Shown: piece by piece, positions 42,903 to 50,978 of the stretch
Numbering within the stretch: the first letter of the stretch is position 1
How the letters are laid out: each line of letters starts with the position of its first letter
Notes under the pieces: model-generated
The model's input: only the letters and a program-made list of their open reading frames with translations
Database searches by the model: none
What the model was told of the DNA's origin: nothing
Program-made: the position numbers and the translations under genes
Assembly: GCA_021736945.1 (NCBI GenBank)
Contig: JAIPEX010000003.1
Coordinates: 1-52,315 of the forward strand
DNA length: 52,315 bases
Direction of reading: 5' to 3'
Source: Halanaerobiales bacterium
GTDB taxonomy: Bacteria > Bacillota > Halanaerobiia > Halanaerobiales > M55B127

Positions 42903-44528
42903 ATGTTTAAAAATTATAAAAATATTTTTATTGGCATTTTGATTATTCTGCTGGTATGTGTTTTTTCTTTTACAATTTATGCTTTTCCAGAAAAGGCTGA
43001 GACACAAGATGTACCGAATAGTAATGATCATCCATTAATTTCTCGTTTTGATGGTTCATATATAAGATTTTTTAAACATAAAAATTATGATAAATTTATT
43101 TTTCCATTCAGTAATTTAAAAGAACCTGAAGATAGTGAGGATATCCTTGTTAATGACAAAAGAGTTGAAGGTGAAGTTTATAACTACTTTTATGTTATTC
43201 CTGATGATCATTCAGTATTAGAGGTATTTAAGAATTATGAAATGGCCTTAAAGAAGGCTGGATTTCAAACAATACGTAAACAAGAGAAAGATATTAGTTA
43301 CAGTCTTTCTAGTGAATTATATTCTAAGATTAACTGGCAGTCCTGCCCGGGTAACCGCTTTAACGGAGTAGGTGCAAAAACTGATACAGGTGATCAATCA
43401 TATTTAGCAGCTAAACTAGAACGTCCTGAAGGAGATGTGTATATTTCTCTTTATGTAGCTGACCATGGTATTGATGGAGGTAGTTGGGGAGAACAGCGAC
43501 CTGCAGTTTACCAAGTAGTAATTGAAGAAAAAGAAATGGAAACCGGACTTGTGACTGCAAATGCTGAATTTGATCGAAAAGATAAAGAAGATAAAAAAAC
43601 TATATTCCCTGCTAAAGCAAAAACAAAAGATGTTCCAAATAGTAGTGACCACCCAATAATCTCTAGATATAAAGATTCATATTTAAGGTATTATGAACAT
43701 ATTAATTATGGTGAATTCACGTTACCTTTTAGTGAATTGGATGATAGTGAAGAAAATATGAAAGTTGAAGGAGAGATCACTAAAAACTTCTATGTAATAC
43801 CTGATGGGACTTCAGTCTTAAAGGTATTTAGAAATTATGAAATGGCCTTAAATAACGCTGGTTTTGAGACAATTCGAAAGCAAAAGCGAGATATTAGTTA
43901 TAGTCTTTCTAGTGAATTATATTCTAAGATTAACTGGGAGGCCTGTCCAGGTAACCGTTTTAATGGAGTAGGTGCAAAAACTGATACAGGTGATCAATCA
44001 TATTTAGCAGCCAAACTAGAACGTCCTGAAGGAGATGTGTATCTTTCTCTTTATGTAGCTGACCATGGTATTGATGGAGGTAGTTGGGGAGAACAGCGAC
44101 CTGCAGTTTACCAAGTAGTAGTTGAAGAAAAAGAAATGGAAACTGGACTTGTAACTGCCGGTAGTATAATACAGGATATTGAAAGTACAGGGAAGGTTAG
44201 TATCTATGGAGTATATTTTGACACAGATAGTGCTGAAATTAAATCTGAATCGGAACCCACAGTAAAAGAAATTGCTAAAGTACTTAATGATAATCCAGAT
44301 TTGAGTATCTATATTGTAGGCCATACAGATAGTACTGGAGAATTTGATTATAATATGGACCTTTCTGAAAGAAGAGCAGAAACATTAGTGGATAAACTTG
44401 TTGAAGAATACAATATTAATAGGAATCGTCTTGAACCGGCTGGAGTAGGTCCTTTAGCACCTAAAGCTAGTAATGAGACTGAAGATGGAAGAGCAAAAAA
44501 CCGTAGAGTTGAATTAGTAAAAATGTAA
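42903..44528 (+). CDS. Exported protein with two DUF4892-like repeats and an OmpA C-terminal domain
   Basis: The 541-residue protein has a signal or anchor segment (about 8-27). Two repeats of about 185 residues follow (DHPLISRFDGSYIRF and DHPIISRYKDSYLRY mark their starts, with a shared VFKNYEMAL/VFRNYEMAL). An OmpA-like peptidoglycan-binding domain ends it (VYFDTDSAEIKSE, VGHTDSTGEFDYN, LSERRAETL). Proteobacterial relatives carry one DUF4892 unit before OmpA. An OmpA domain in a low-GC Firmicute points to a diderm lineage such as Halanaerobiales. I use ATG 42903 because it lies 7 bases after AAAGGTGG; ATG 42897 is too close to it. Confidence 0.85.
   Translation: MFKNYKNIFIGILIILLVCVFSFTIYAFPEKAETQDVPNSNDHPLISRFDGSYIRFFKHKNYDKFIFPFSNLKEPEDSEDILVNDKRVEGEVYNYFYVIPDDHSVLEVFKNYEMALKKAGFQTIRKQEKDISYSLSSELYSKINWQSCPGNRFNGVGAKTDTGDQSYLAAKLERPEGDVYISLYVADHGIDGGSWGEQRPAVYQVVIEEKEMETGLVTANAEFDRKDKEDKKTIFPAKAKTKDVPNSSDHPIISRYKDSYLRYYEHINYGEFTLPFSELDDSEENMKVEGEITKNFYVIPDGTSVLKVFRNYEMALNNAGFETIRKQKRDISYSLSSELYSKINWEACPGNRFNGVGAKTDTGDQSYLAAKLERPEGDVYLSLYVADHGIDGGSWGEQRPAVYQVVVEEKEMETGLVTAGSIIQDIESTGKVSIYGVYFDTDSAEIKSESEPTVKEIAKVLNDNPDLSIYIVGHTDSTGEFDYNMDLSERRAETLVDKLVEEYNINRNRLEPAGVGPLAPKASNETEDGRAKNRRVELVKM
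43008..44157 (+). repeat. Internal tandem duplication in the DUF4892-OmpA gene
   Basis: Unit 1 spans about 43008-43560 and unit 2 about 43629-44157. The right half of each unit is nearly identical in DNA with an exact 600-base offset (for example 43441-43531 against 44041-44131, one or two changes). The left halves differ more and are offset by 621 bases, so 21 bases differ in length. Confidence 0.9.
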
Positions 44529-44552
44529 AAATTATAATATTAATAAATTTTA

Positions 44553-44590
44553 AGGGGTTCTGTGTGAAAGCAGAATCCCTAAGTTTTTTT
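44553..44590 (+). terminator. Terminator after the DUF4892-OmpA gene
   Basis: AGGGGTTCTG and CAGAATCCCT form a 10-bp stem (one wobble), with TTTTTTT a few bases later. Confidence 0.82.
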
Positions 44591-44628
44591 AATTACTGTT
44601 ATTAAGTTTAACAAAGTTGTAGTTATAT

Positions 44629-44657
44629 TTGACTTTTAATTTTTTTTAAGGTAATAT
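44629..44657 (+). promoter_or_regulatory. Promoter of arsR-acr3
   Basis: TTGACT at 44629-44634 and TAATAT at 44652-44657 have a 17-base spacer. Transcription would begin near 44664, after the ATG at 44658, which rules that ATG out as the arsR start. Confidence 0.72.
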
Positions 44658-44696
44658 ATGTGTGTAATCGAATTTAATCATATGGAAGGTGAGTTT

Positions 44697-45044
44697 ATGG
44701 ATTTAATAAAAATAATCAAAGCTTTATCACATCAAAACCGTTTACGTATCTTAAATTTAATTAAACAACAAGACCTATGTGTATGTGAATTAGAATATAT
44801 TATGGATGTTAATCAATCTAATGCTTCAAGACATTTAACTAAGCTCAAAGAAGCCGAGATTATTTACGGGAAAAGAAAAGCTCAGTGGGTTTATTATCAA
44901 ATTAATAAGAGGCTATTAGATAAACATAAGTTTTTAAAGGAAATTATTGATAACGAATTGAAAAATATTGAATTAGTTAATGAGGATAATAAAAAATTAA
45001 AAAAATATATAAATAGTAATTTATCGTGTGAAGATTTAACATAA
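44697..45044 (+). CDS. arsR: ArsR/SmtB-family arsenic-responsive repressor
   Basis: This is a 115-residue winged-helix protein with HQNRLRILNLIKQQDLCVCEL and the recognition helix NQSNASRHLTKLKEA. The paired cysteines in CVCEL are the arsenite-binding site typical of ArsR. Another Cys near the C-terminus (NLSCEDLT) may help. It should sit on its own promoter until arsenite or antimonite binds. ATG at 44697 follows GGAAGGTGA. acr3 follows after 27 bases, so both are in one operon. Confidence 0.92.
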   Translation: MDLIKIIKALSHQNRLRILNLIKQQDLCVCELEYIMDVNQSNASRHLTKLKEAEIIYGKRKAQWVYYQINKRLLDKHKFLKEIIDNELKNIELVNEDNKKLKKYINSNLSCEDLT

Positions 45045-45071
45045 ATATTACAAGATATGGAGGGTTATATA

Positions 45072-46142
45072 GTGGCACAAGAAGAAATCAAAGTGGAAGA
45101 CAAGACAAAAGAAATTGGTTTTTTTGAGAAATATTTAACTGTATGGGTTGGAATTTGTATTGTTGCTGGTGTTGTTATTGGTAGGCTATGGCCGGCCTTT
45201 CCTAATACTTTGAGTCAGTGGGAATATGCGCAAGTTTCAATTCCTGTTGCTGTATTAATTTGGTTTATGATTTATCCTATGATGGTTGAGATCGATTTTA
45301 GTAGTATTAAAGAAGCTGGTAAGAGGCCTAAGGGTTTAACAATAACATTAGTTACAAATTGGATTATTAAACCTTTTACTATGTTCTTTTTCTCTTGGTT
45401 GTTTTTAAGAGTAATTTTTCAACCGTTTATTTCTGATGCTTTAAGCCAACAATATGTAGCAGGAGCAATATTATTAGGTGCTGCCCCCTGTACTGCGATG
45501 GTTTTTGTGTGGAGTTATTTAACTGATGGAGATTCTGCTTACACTCTTATACAGGTTTCTATTAATGATGTTGTATTAGTTTTTGCATATGCACCTCTCG
45601 TAATGTTTTTATTGGGTTTAGGTCAGTTAAGCGTTCCTTGGAATACCGTGTTACTTTCTGTAATTTTATATGTAGTGGTTCCCTTGACCATGGGATATAT
45701 TTCTAGAAAATATATCTTAAAGAAAAAAGGTAAAGATTGGCTTGAAAATGTATTTTTAAAAAAATTGGATAATGTTACTATAATAGGCTTATTATTAACC
45801 TTAATTATATTATTTTCATTTCAAGGAGATGTGATTGTAAATAATCCATTCCATATAGTTCTAATTGCTATACCTTTAATCATTCAGACCTTCTTTATCT
45901 TTACGATTGCCTATGGTTGGGCAAAAATGTGGAAGGTAGAACATTCAGTAGCAGCTCCGGCTGCAATGATTGGAGCGAGTAACTTTTTTGAATTAGCAGT
46001 TGCTACCGCAATTTCCGTTTTTGGTATAAGTTCTGGAGCTGCATTAGCTACAGTTGTCGGTGTATTAGTAGAAGTACCTGTTATGTTAGGCTTAGTTGCT
46101 ATTGCTAATAGAACAAAACATTGGTTTCCAGAAAAAGTTTGA
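45072..46142 (+). CDS. acr3: Arsenite efflux transporter of the ACR3 family
   Basis: The 356-residue protein has about 10 membrane segments and ACR3 marks: LIWFMIYPMMVEIDF, the conserved cysteine in GAAPCTAMVFVWS, QVSINDVVLVFAYAP and GASNFFELAVATAIS. It expels arsenite, driven by proton motive force. I start at GTG 45072 after GGAGGG; the ATG at 45057 lies in the same ribosome-binding region. There is no arsenate reductase gene nearby, in keeping with anoxic conditions where arsenite prevails. Confidence 0.95.
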   Translation: MAQEEIKVEDKTKEIGFFEKYLTVWVGICIVAGVVIGRLWPAFPNTLSQWEYAQVSIPVAVLIWFMIYPMMVEIDFSSIKEAGKRPKGLTITLVTNWIIKPFTMFFFSWLFLRVIFQPFISDALSQQYVAGAILLGAAPCTAMVFVWSYLTDGDSAYTLIQVSINDVVLVFAYAPLVMFLLGLGQLSVPWNTVLLSVILYVVVPLTMGYISRKYILKKKGKDWLENVFLKKLDNVTIIGLLLTLIILFSFQGDVIVNNPFHIVLIAIPLIIQTFFIFTIAYGWAKMWKVEHSVAAPAAMIGASNFFELAVATAISVFGISSGAALATVVGVLVEVPVMLGLVAIANRTKHWFPEKV

Positions 46143-46171
46143 TAAATAAATATAATATGTAAGTACTTAAT

Positions 46172-46209
46172 AACCGTTCTATAATTTGATTATTATAGAA
46201 CGGTTTTTT
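46172..46209 (+). terminator. Terminator of arsR-acr3
   Basis: AACCGTTCTATAAT and ATTATAGAACGGTT form a perfect 14-bp stem with T run. Confidence 0.88.
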
Positions 46210-46290
46210 CAATTATATAAAATTTAATAAAGGTATTGAACTTCGTGGTGTTTAAATTAATAATTAGGAAGATATTATTTAATTACAATT

Positions 46291-46818
46291 TTGGAGGTGG
46301 TATATATCAAACCATGGAGATGTCAAATTTGTGGAGAAACATATTTAGGAAGTGAAGCACCAGATCGTTGTCCATACTGTGGAGCAGAAGGGGAAAATGT
46401 AAAATCAGCTGCTTATTATCTAGAATATGGTAAAGTCGAAATGAGTGAACAGAGTCGTAAAGACTGTCTTGAAGCTTTAAGACTAGAACTTAACAATGAA
46501 AAGTTTTATGAAAAATGTGCTGAAGAAGCTGAAAACCAGATCTCTAGAGCAATTTTTAAACGACTCGGTAAACAAGAAGGTGAACATGCTGAAGTGTTTG
46601 AAGACATGTTAGGAGAGGAAATTGAACTAAAAGAAGAAGTGCAAATTCCTGATAATGATTACGATCGATTTACAGAAGCCCATGAACATGAAAAAATGGC
46701 AATTGACCTTTATTTAGCGGTTGCTAGAAGGGCTCCAGAAAAAAGAGTTAAAGATGTTTTTAGAGCAATATCAGATGTTGAAAATGAACATTTAATTATG
46801 TCTAATACATTTAAATAA
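46291..46818 (+). CDS. Reverse-type rubrerythrin (N-terminal rubredoxin domain)
   Basis: The first about 45 residues are a rubredoxin-like domain (WRCQICGETY and DRCPYCGAEG). A ferritin-like diiron domain follows with the expected glutamates and ExxH pairs (EALRLELNNEKFYEKC, EGEHAEVF, HEHEKMAIDLYLAVA, DVENEHLIM). This order is that of reverse rubrerythrins, which reduce hydrogen peroxide in anaerobes. The start is unclear: GGAGGTGG at 46293-46300 is the ribosome binding site, and no ATG, GTG or TTG lies 5-10 bases after it. The in-frame ATC at 46306 sits there, while TTG 46291 and GTG 46297 overlap the site. Confidence 0.88.
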   Translation: MEVVYIKPWRCQICGETYLGSEAPDRCPYCGAEGENVKSAAYYLEYGKVEMSEQSRKDCLEALRLELNNEKFYEKCAEEAENQISRAIFKRLGKQEGEHAEVFEDMLGEEIELKEEVQIPDNDYDRFTEAHEHEKMAIDLYLAVARRAPEKRVKDVFRAISDVENEHLIMSNTFK

Positions 46819-46829
46819 GAACATATATA

Positions 46830-46859
46830 ATGGAGCACTATTGAAAGTGCTCCATTTTT
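46830..46859 (+). terminator. Terminator after the rubrerythrin gene
   Basis: ATGGAGCACT and AGTGCTCCAT form a perfect 10-bp stem followed by TTTTTG. Confidence 0.84.
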
Positions 46860-46950
46860 GATTATTGTATTATAATAAGGGTCAACATTCTAACATATAC
46901 ATCATTAATCCATAAATTGTATCTATATGGTTTAGAGATACATTCTGAAA

Positions 46951-47001
46951 TTGATATTATATAATTTATATGTTAATATTATATTAGTTAACGATAACTA
47001 A
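46951..47001 (+). promoter_or_regulatory. Promoter and TetR-type operator of the tetR-permease operon
   Basis: TTGATA (46951-46956) and TAATAT (46974-46979) are spaced 17 bases. Right behind is the inverted repeat TTAGTTA-ACGA-TAACTAA (46984-47001), placed over the start of transcription as expected for a self-regulating TetR protein. The remaining leader to 47193, about 190 bases, has no gene; a small AAGAT/ATCTT hairpin lies near 47056. Confidence 0.6.
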
Positions 47002-47193
47002 CATAATACATTTTATAATAAAAAGGATTAAAACCTAGAGGAACGCTAACTTATAAGATGGATTGATATCTTACTTTTCAATTAGTAATGTTGATTTTAA
47101 AGTGAATAATAGAATTAAAGATATTGGTTAAAAATTAATTTATTATTACAAGTACTTTAACAAATTATATAAAAAATTTTAGGAGGAAAAAAC

Positions 47194-47781
47194 ATGTCTA
47201 GGAAAAGTACAGCGGAAAGAAAAAAAGAAGTTTTAGATATAGCAAAAAAAATTATTTATGAAAAGGGTTTTTATAGATTAACAATTAGAAATATTTCGGA
47301 TAAAATGAATATTTCGGAAGCAGCTATTTATCGCCATTTTAAGGGTAAAGAGGATATTATTGATCAATTAACAGATTTAGTTTTTTCTGAAGGATGTTCT
47401 TTTAATATTGAGAGTACTAAAAATCCCGTTGAAGTACTAAAAAAATTTATTGATAAACAAATAGAGTTTTTTGAAAAGAATCCTTACTTATCCATTATTA
47501 GTTTTCAAGATGATATGTTTAGAGAATATCCAAAAATAAAGGAAAAATTTATACACCATCAAAAGAAAAGAGAAGATGAAATTATTAATTTAATTCAAAG
47601 AGGTATTGAAAAGAATTTAATTCAAAACAAAGTGAACCCAGAGGTTTTTGCTTCTTTATATATGGGGAGTATTAGACTTACTGTTTTAAAATGGAAAAAT
47701 AGCAATTTTAATTACTCATTAAGTGATAAATTACAAGAAATAAAAAGAGAATTATTCAAATATCTAGAAGGTGATTATTAA
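47194..47781 (+). CDS. TetR/AcrR-family regulator of the adjacent permease genes
   Basis: The 195-residue protein has the TetR helix-turn-helix at the N-terminus (GFYRLTIRNISDKMNISEAA, then IYRHFKGKEDII) and an all-helical C-terminal domain. The permease start codon follows its stop directly, and a TetR-like palindrome lies in its promoter, so it probably represses this three-gene unit. The effector is unknown. ATG at 47194 follows TAGGAGGAAAA. Confidence 0.88.
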   Translation: MSRKSTAERKKEVLDIAKKIIYEKGFYRLTIRNISDKMNISEAAIYRHFKGKEDIIDQLTDLVFSEGCSFNIESTKNPVEVLKKFIDKQIEFFEKNPYLSIISFQDDMFREYPKIKEKFIHHQKKREDEIINLIQRGIEKNLIQNKVNPEVFASLYMGSIRLTVLKWKNSNFNYSLSDKLQEIKRELFKYLEGDY

Positions 47782-48258
47782 ATGGTAGCCTGGATTATTA
47801 ATATAACTACTATTTCATTAGTTGTTTATACAATTATTAAAGATAAAGAGAAAGCAAAAAAGGCTTTTGTTAAAGCATTTGTTAAGTTTATTAATTTATT
47901 ACCAATGCTGGTTATTATAATTGTTTTGATTGGATTAATTTTTGGCTTTATTCCACCTGAATTAATCAAAAATTATCTCGGGTCCAATGATAATATCTTT
48001 CAGGTAATTGCAGCTGCTATTTTTGGAGCAATAACTTTAATTCCTAGTTTAGTAGCACTGCCTCTGGCGGGTTCATTACTAGAAGCTGGGGCCTCTCATA
48101 CTCCAATTGCAGCTTTTATTACTACATTAACAATGGTAGGGTTTGTTACTTTACCTATTGAATTGAAGGAATTAGGTAAAAAAATAACTATATTAAGAAA
48201 TATATTTGCTTTTGTATTTGCAATTGTAATTTCATTGATTATTGGGGTGTTGATGTAA
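47782..48258 (+). CDS. Permease half, ArsP/DUF318-like (N-terminal partner)
   Basis: The 158-residue membrane protein has four to five helices, with LIFGFIPPELIKNYLG, IFGAITLIPSLVALPLAGSL and FITTLTMVGFVTLPIE. These resemble one half of the PF03773 permease family (ArsP and related). No loop domains and no cysteines are seen. It overlaps the next gene by one base (ATG inside the stop), so the two halves are translated together and probably form one transporter. The substrate is unknown. Confidence 0.75.
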   Translation: MVAWIINITTISLVVYTIIKDKEKAKKAFVKAFVKFINLLPMLVIIIVLIGLIFGFIPPELIKNYLGSNDNIFQVIAAAIFGAITLIPSLVALPLAGSLLEAGASHTPIAAFITTLTMVGFVTLPIELKELGKKITILRNIFAFVFAIVISLIIGVLM

Positions 48259-48806
48259 TGAAGACAAAAGATATTGAAATAAAAAATAAAATTAAAGATG
48301 GTTTAATGAAGTTAGTTAAATATTTGTTTGTTATTACTATAATACTGTTAAGTCTATATTATTTTTTCCCCGAAAAAATAATTGCTGGTTTAGGTATTTC
48401 AGCAGATTATGGAATTGAAATGGTAGCTATTTTTCCGGCAGTTATAGTTTTAATGGGTTTGGCAGATGTTTGGATACCAAAATCTTTGATTAACAAATAT
48501 CTTGGTAAGGAGTCTGGTTTTAAAGGTATTATACTATCGATAATTATGGGGACCTTACCAACTGGACCTGTATATATTGCATTTCCAATTGCAGCAGAAT
48601 TATTGAGAAAAAAAGCAAGAATTAGTAATGTAATGATCTTTCTAGGGGTTTGGGCATCTTCAAAGATTCCCCAGGTTGGTGTTGAAATAAAGTTTTTAGG
48701 GTTTAAATTTGCAATGTTGAGATTAATATTGACATTAATATCATTAATAATTATTGGATATTTAATTGAATATATAATAAATAAAAAAGAAGAGGCCGAA
48801 GTATAA
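48258..48806 (+). CDS. Permease half, ArsP/DUF318-like (C-terminal partner)
   Basis: The 182-residue membrane protein has four to five helices. VWIPKSLINKYLGKESGFKG and IIMGTLPTGPVYIAFPIAAEL mirror ELIKNYLG and ITLIPSLVALPLAG of the first half, the internal symmetry known for the PF03773 permeases. In most relatives both halves are one polypeptide of about 300 residues, whereas here they are two genes, each complete with a start, in an ATGA-type overlap. The substrate is unknown; arsenic compounds are only one possibility. Confidence 0.75.
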   Translation: MKTKDIEIKNKIKDGLMKLVKYLFVITIILLSLYYFFPEKIIAGLGISADYGIEMVAIFPAVIVLMGLADVWIPKSLINKYLGKESGFKGIILSIIMGTLPTGPVYIAFPIAAELLRKKARISNVMIFLGVWASSKIPQVGVEIKFLGFKFAMLRLILTLISLIIIGYLIEYIINKKEEAEV

Positions 48807-48825
48807 ACTTGCGGCCTCATTAATG

Positions 48826-49557
48826 TTATTCTACAAAGGAACCTCTGATATTAATTTCTTGGTTTAAAGGTTTACCCGATATAATTAAAAACCTTGCTTT
48901 TTCTTTTGATTTAATAGTTGCTGCCTCGATTTTTTCAAAAAGTATTGCACTACCTTCTTTTATATTTTTTTCTTCTATTTTTATAGATCCTTTAACCACA
49001 TATATTAATCCATGGTGGTTTTTATTTATTTTCTGTTTAAGTTCATTATTTTTATTAAGAGTGATGTCTAGGTAATCTACCTCAGTATTTAAATCCACTG
49101 ATATATTTTTACCCAATACTTTTTTAATTTTACCCTCATCATCATCTTTAATAACTTTAGTTTCTTTTAGTTGTTGATAAGTTGGTTCAGAATTTTTTAA
49201 ATCATTTGGCAAATTAACCCAAAGTTGAATACCATGACTAAAACCAGTTTCACCCGGCTTTTCAGAGTGAATAATACTCTTGCCGGCATTAAAGGTTTGC
49301 AACCCTCCTGCATTAACTTCACTATTGTTTCCTAAGTTATCTTCATGAACAAAAGAGCCCTCTAACATATAAGTAACAGCTTCAAAGCCACGGTGTTCAT
49401 GTTTTGGAAAACTGGCTGGGCTCTTAACAAAAAATTCATCCATTAGAACAAATGGATCGTGGTGTTTAGGATAATCTTTACTTGGAAATATCCTTTTAAC
49501 AGTTGCACCTTGACCCTCTCCCATTTCTTTGCTTTCTATTATTTTAAAATTTTTCAT
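48826..49557 (-). CDS. Pirin-family protein
   Basis: The 243-residue bicupin has the pirin signature: DPFVLMDEFF, FPKHEHRGFEAVTYMLEG, the metal ligands of HxH and later H and E, and GGLQTFNAGKSIIHSEKP. Bacterial pirins bind iron; some degrade quercetin in the test tube and some affect pyruvate metabolism, so the role here is open. ATG at 49557 follows GAGGTGAGC; the GTG at 49566 lies within that site. It converges with the permease gene, 20 bases apart. Confidence 0.92.
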   Translation of the reverse strand: MKNFKIIESKEMGEGQGATVKRIFPSKDYPKHHDPFVLMDEFFVKSPASFPKHEHRGFEAVTYMLEGSFVHEDNLGNNSEVNAGGLQTFNAGKSIIHSEKPGETGFSHGIQLWVNLPNDLKNSEPTYQQLKETKVIKDDDEGKIKKVLGKNISVDLNTEVDYLDITLNKNNELKQKINKNHHGLIYVVKGSIKIEEKNIKEGSAILFEKIEAATIKSKEKARFLIISGKPLNQEINIRGSFVE

Positions 49558-49712
49558 ATGGCTCACCTCAAAAATATATTTTTCTCATTCTATCTTATAT
49601 TTATTATACATATTTTAAATTATATATTCAGTCAAATAACTTACTATTATATGGATAATTTGTTATAATATAATTGAAAAGAAAAAATCAACTATAAGGG
49701 GTGAAATATAAA

Positions 49713-50840
49713 ATGTATTCAAAGTTAGGAGAAGCCATAATTGATGGTAATAAAGGTGAAATAAGAAGTATAATTTCAGATCTTGAAAAAAAAGATATAA
49801 ACTTAACTAATTTTGTTGATGAATTTGCTTCAGTGATGTTAATGGAAGCCAATTTGTCCTATGGTAACTTTCATTTTATTAAGATGGCTTTGTTTTTAAG
49901 AGAACTATCTATTCAAGGGTATCTTAGTAAAGAAACAGAAAAAGAACTTATTAATCTTATGTCATTAAATATGACAGAAAGACATTTTGTGAAGGTAGAA
50001 GCTTATAGGTTTGGATATATGGAAAAAGAAGCAGACCAGTCAACTATTAAAAAAATGGTAGAGGAATTAGATAAAGGCAATTCTCATAATGCTTATTACT
50101 ATAGTTTAGGTCTTTTAGAATATAAACCAGAAGTATTAAGAAATAATCTGCTTTCTTTAGGAACTGAGTCCTTGTCAGAATCTTTAGGACACAGTTTTAC
50201 TTGCTTTTATCCTGTCATGAGAGATCTTATGGTTGCAAATTCTCGCCACGACACAAATGCTTTATTTAGTTACATATTATATTTATCTCGTTTTGATTAT
50301 GATGAAGAAGTACATATTCAATATGATAAAGATAGTTTTAAAAATATTTCTCATTTAATAGAAGTTTGTTCTTCAGGTGAAGGTATAGTTAATCTTCATC
50401 ATATGATTACTTTAACAATGTACTTGTTATGGGAAAAAGATGAAATAAATGGTGATTATATTCCATATCATAATTTTAATAATTGGATTGGAAATAAAAA
50501 TGTAGATGAAAAGCAGAGAGAAAAAATTGTAAATATGAAAACAGGAGGAGTTCACCTACCAAAAAATTATCATGACTTTGAAAATATATTTTCACTCAAT
50601 GATTTAGATAATTCATTACCAGTTTATTTTAAATTATTAGATGAGGATTATAAAAAAGCTGTAGACTGGATGTTTAGATTATATACTACTTATTATAATC
50701 CAAACTGGGATCCTCATTATTTCACAAGTCTTTATTCAGCATTGAAGTTGTTTCAAATGGATAATAGCAAAGATAAACTTCCTTCTAAAATGGCAATTTA
50801 TCAAGCCTTACGCTATTTTTCTCAAAGAGTAGAGATATAG
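49713..50840 (+). CDS. Cytoplasmic protein of unknown function
   Basis: I do not recognise this 375-residue protein. It has no signal peptide or membrane helix and is predicted largely helical. It contains many Tyr, His and Asn residues and patches such as SESLGHSFTCFYPVMRD, NLHHMITLTMYLLWE, YIPYHNFNNWIG and YNPNWDPHYFTSLYS. The spaced His and Asp residues might bind a metal, and the shape could fit a helical oxidase-like or repeat fold, but this is speculation. ATG at 49713 follows AAGGGGTGAA, with TATAAT near 49667. It stands alone between pirin and htrA. Confidence 0.75.
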   Translation: MYSKLGEAIIDGNKGEIRSIISDLEKKDINLTNFVDEFASVMLMEANLSYGNFHFIKMALFLRELSIQGYLSKETEKELINLMSLNMTERHFVKVEAYRFGYMEKEADQSTIKKMVEELDKGNSHNAYYYSLGLLEYKPEVLRNNLLSLGTESLSESLGHSFTCFYPVMRDLMVANSRHDTNALFSYILYLSRFDYDEEVHIQYDKDSFKNISHLIEVCSSGEGIVNLHHMITLTMYLLWEKDEINGDYIPYHNFNNWIGNKNVDEKQREKIVNMKTGGVHLPKNYHDFENIFSLNDLDNSLPVYFKLLDEDYKKAVDWMFRLYTTYYNPNWDPHYFTSLYSALKLFQMDNSKDKLPSKMAIYQALRYFSQRVEI

Positions 50841-50898
50841 AGGGGAAGTAAAAGAAATGGAAGTAAGAAATGAATTGTAGTGAATAAAAAGGGGAAAA

Positions 50899-50935
50899 GG
50901 GTTCTGATTTTTAAAATTGCTTTAAATCAGAACCC
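50899..50935 (-). terminator. Terminator of htrA (minus strand), possibly bidirectional
   Basis: GGGTTCTGATTT and AAATCAGAACCC form a perfect 12-bp stem. On the minus strand TTTTCCCCTTTTT follows; on the plus strand there is no T run. Confidence 0.7.
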
Positions 50936-50978
50936 AAATTGTGTTATTGGCAAAGTGTTAATTAAATAATATTTGTTC

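Noticed and set aside
44658-44696. Upstream ATG at 44658 as the arsR start
   Set aside because: It lies before the predicted transcription start of the TTGACT/TAATAT promoter and adds residues not usual for ArsR.
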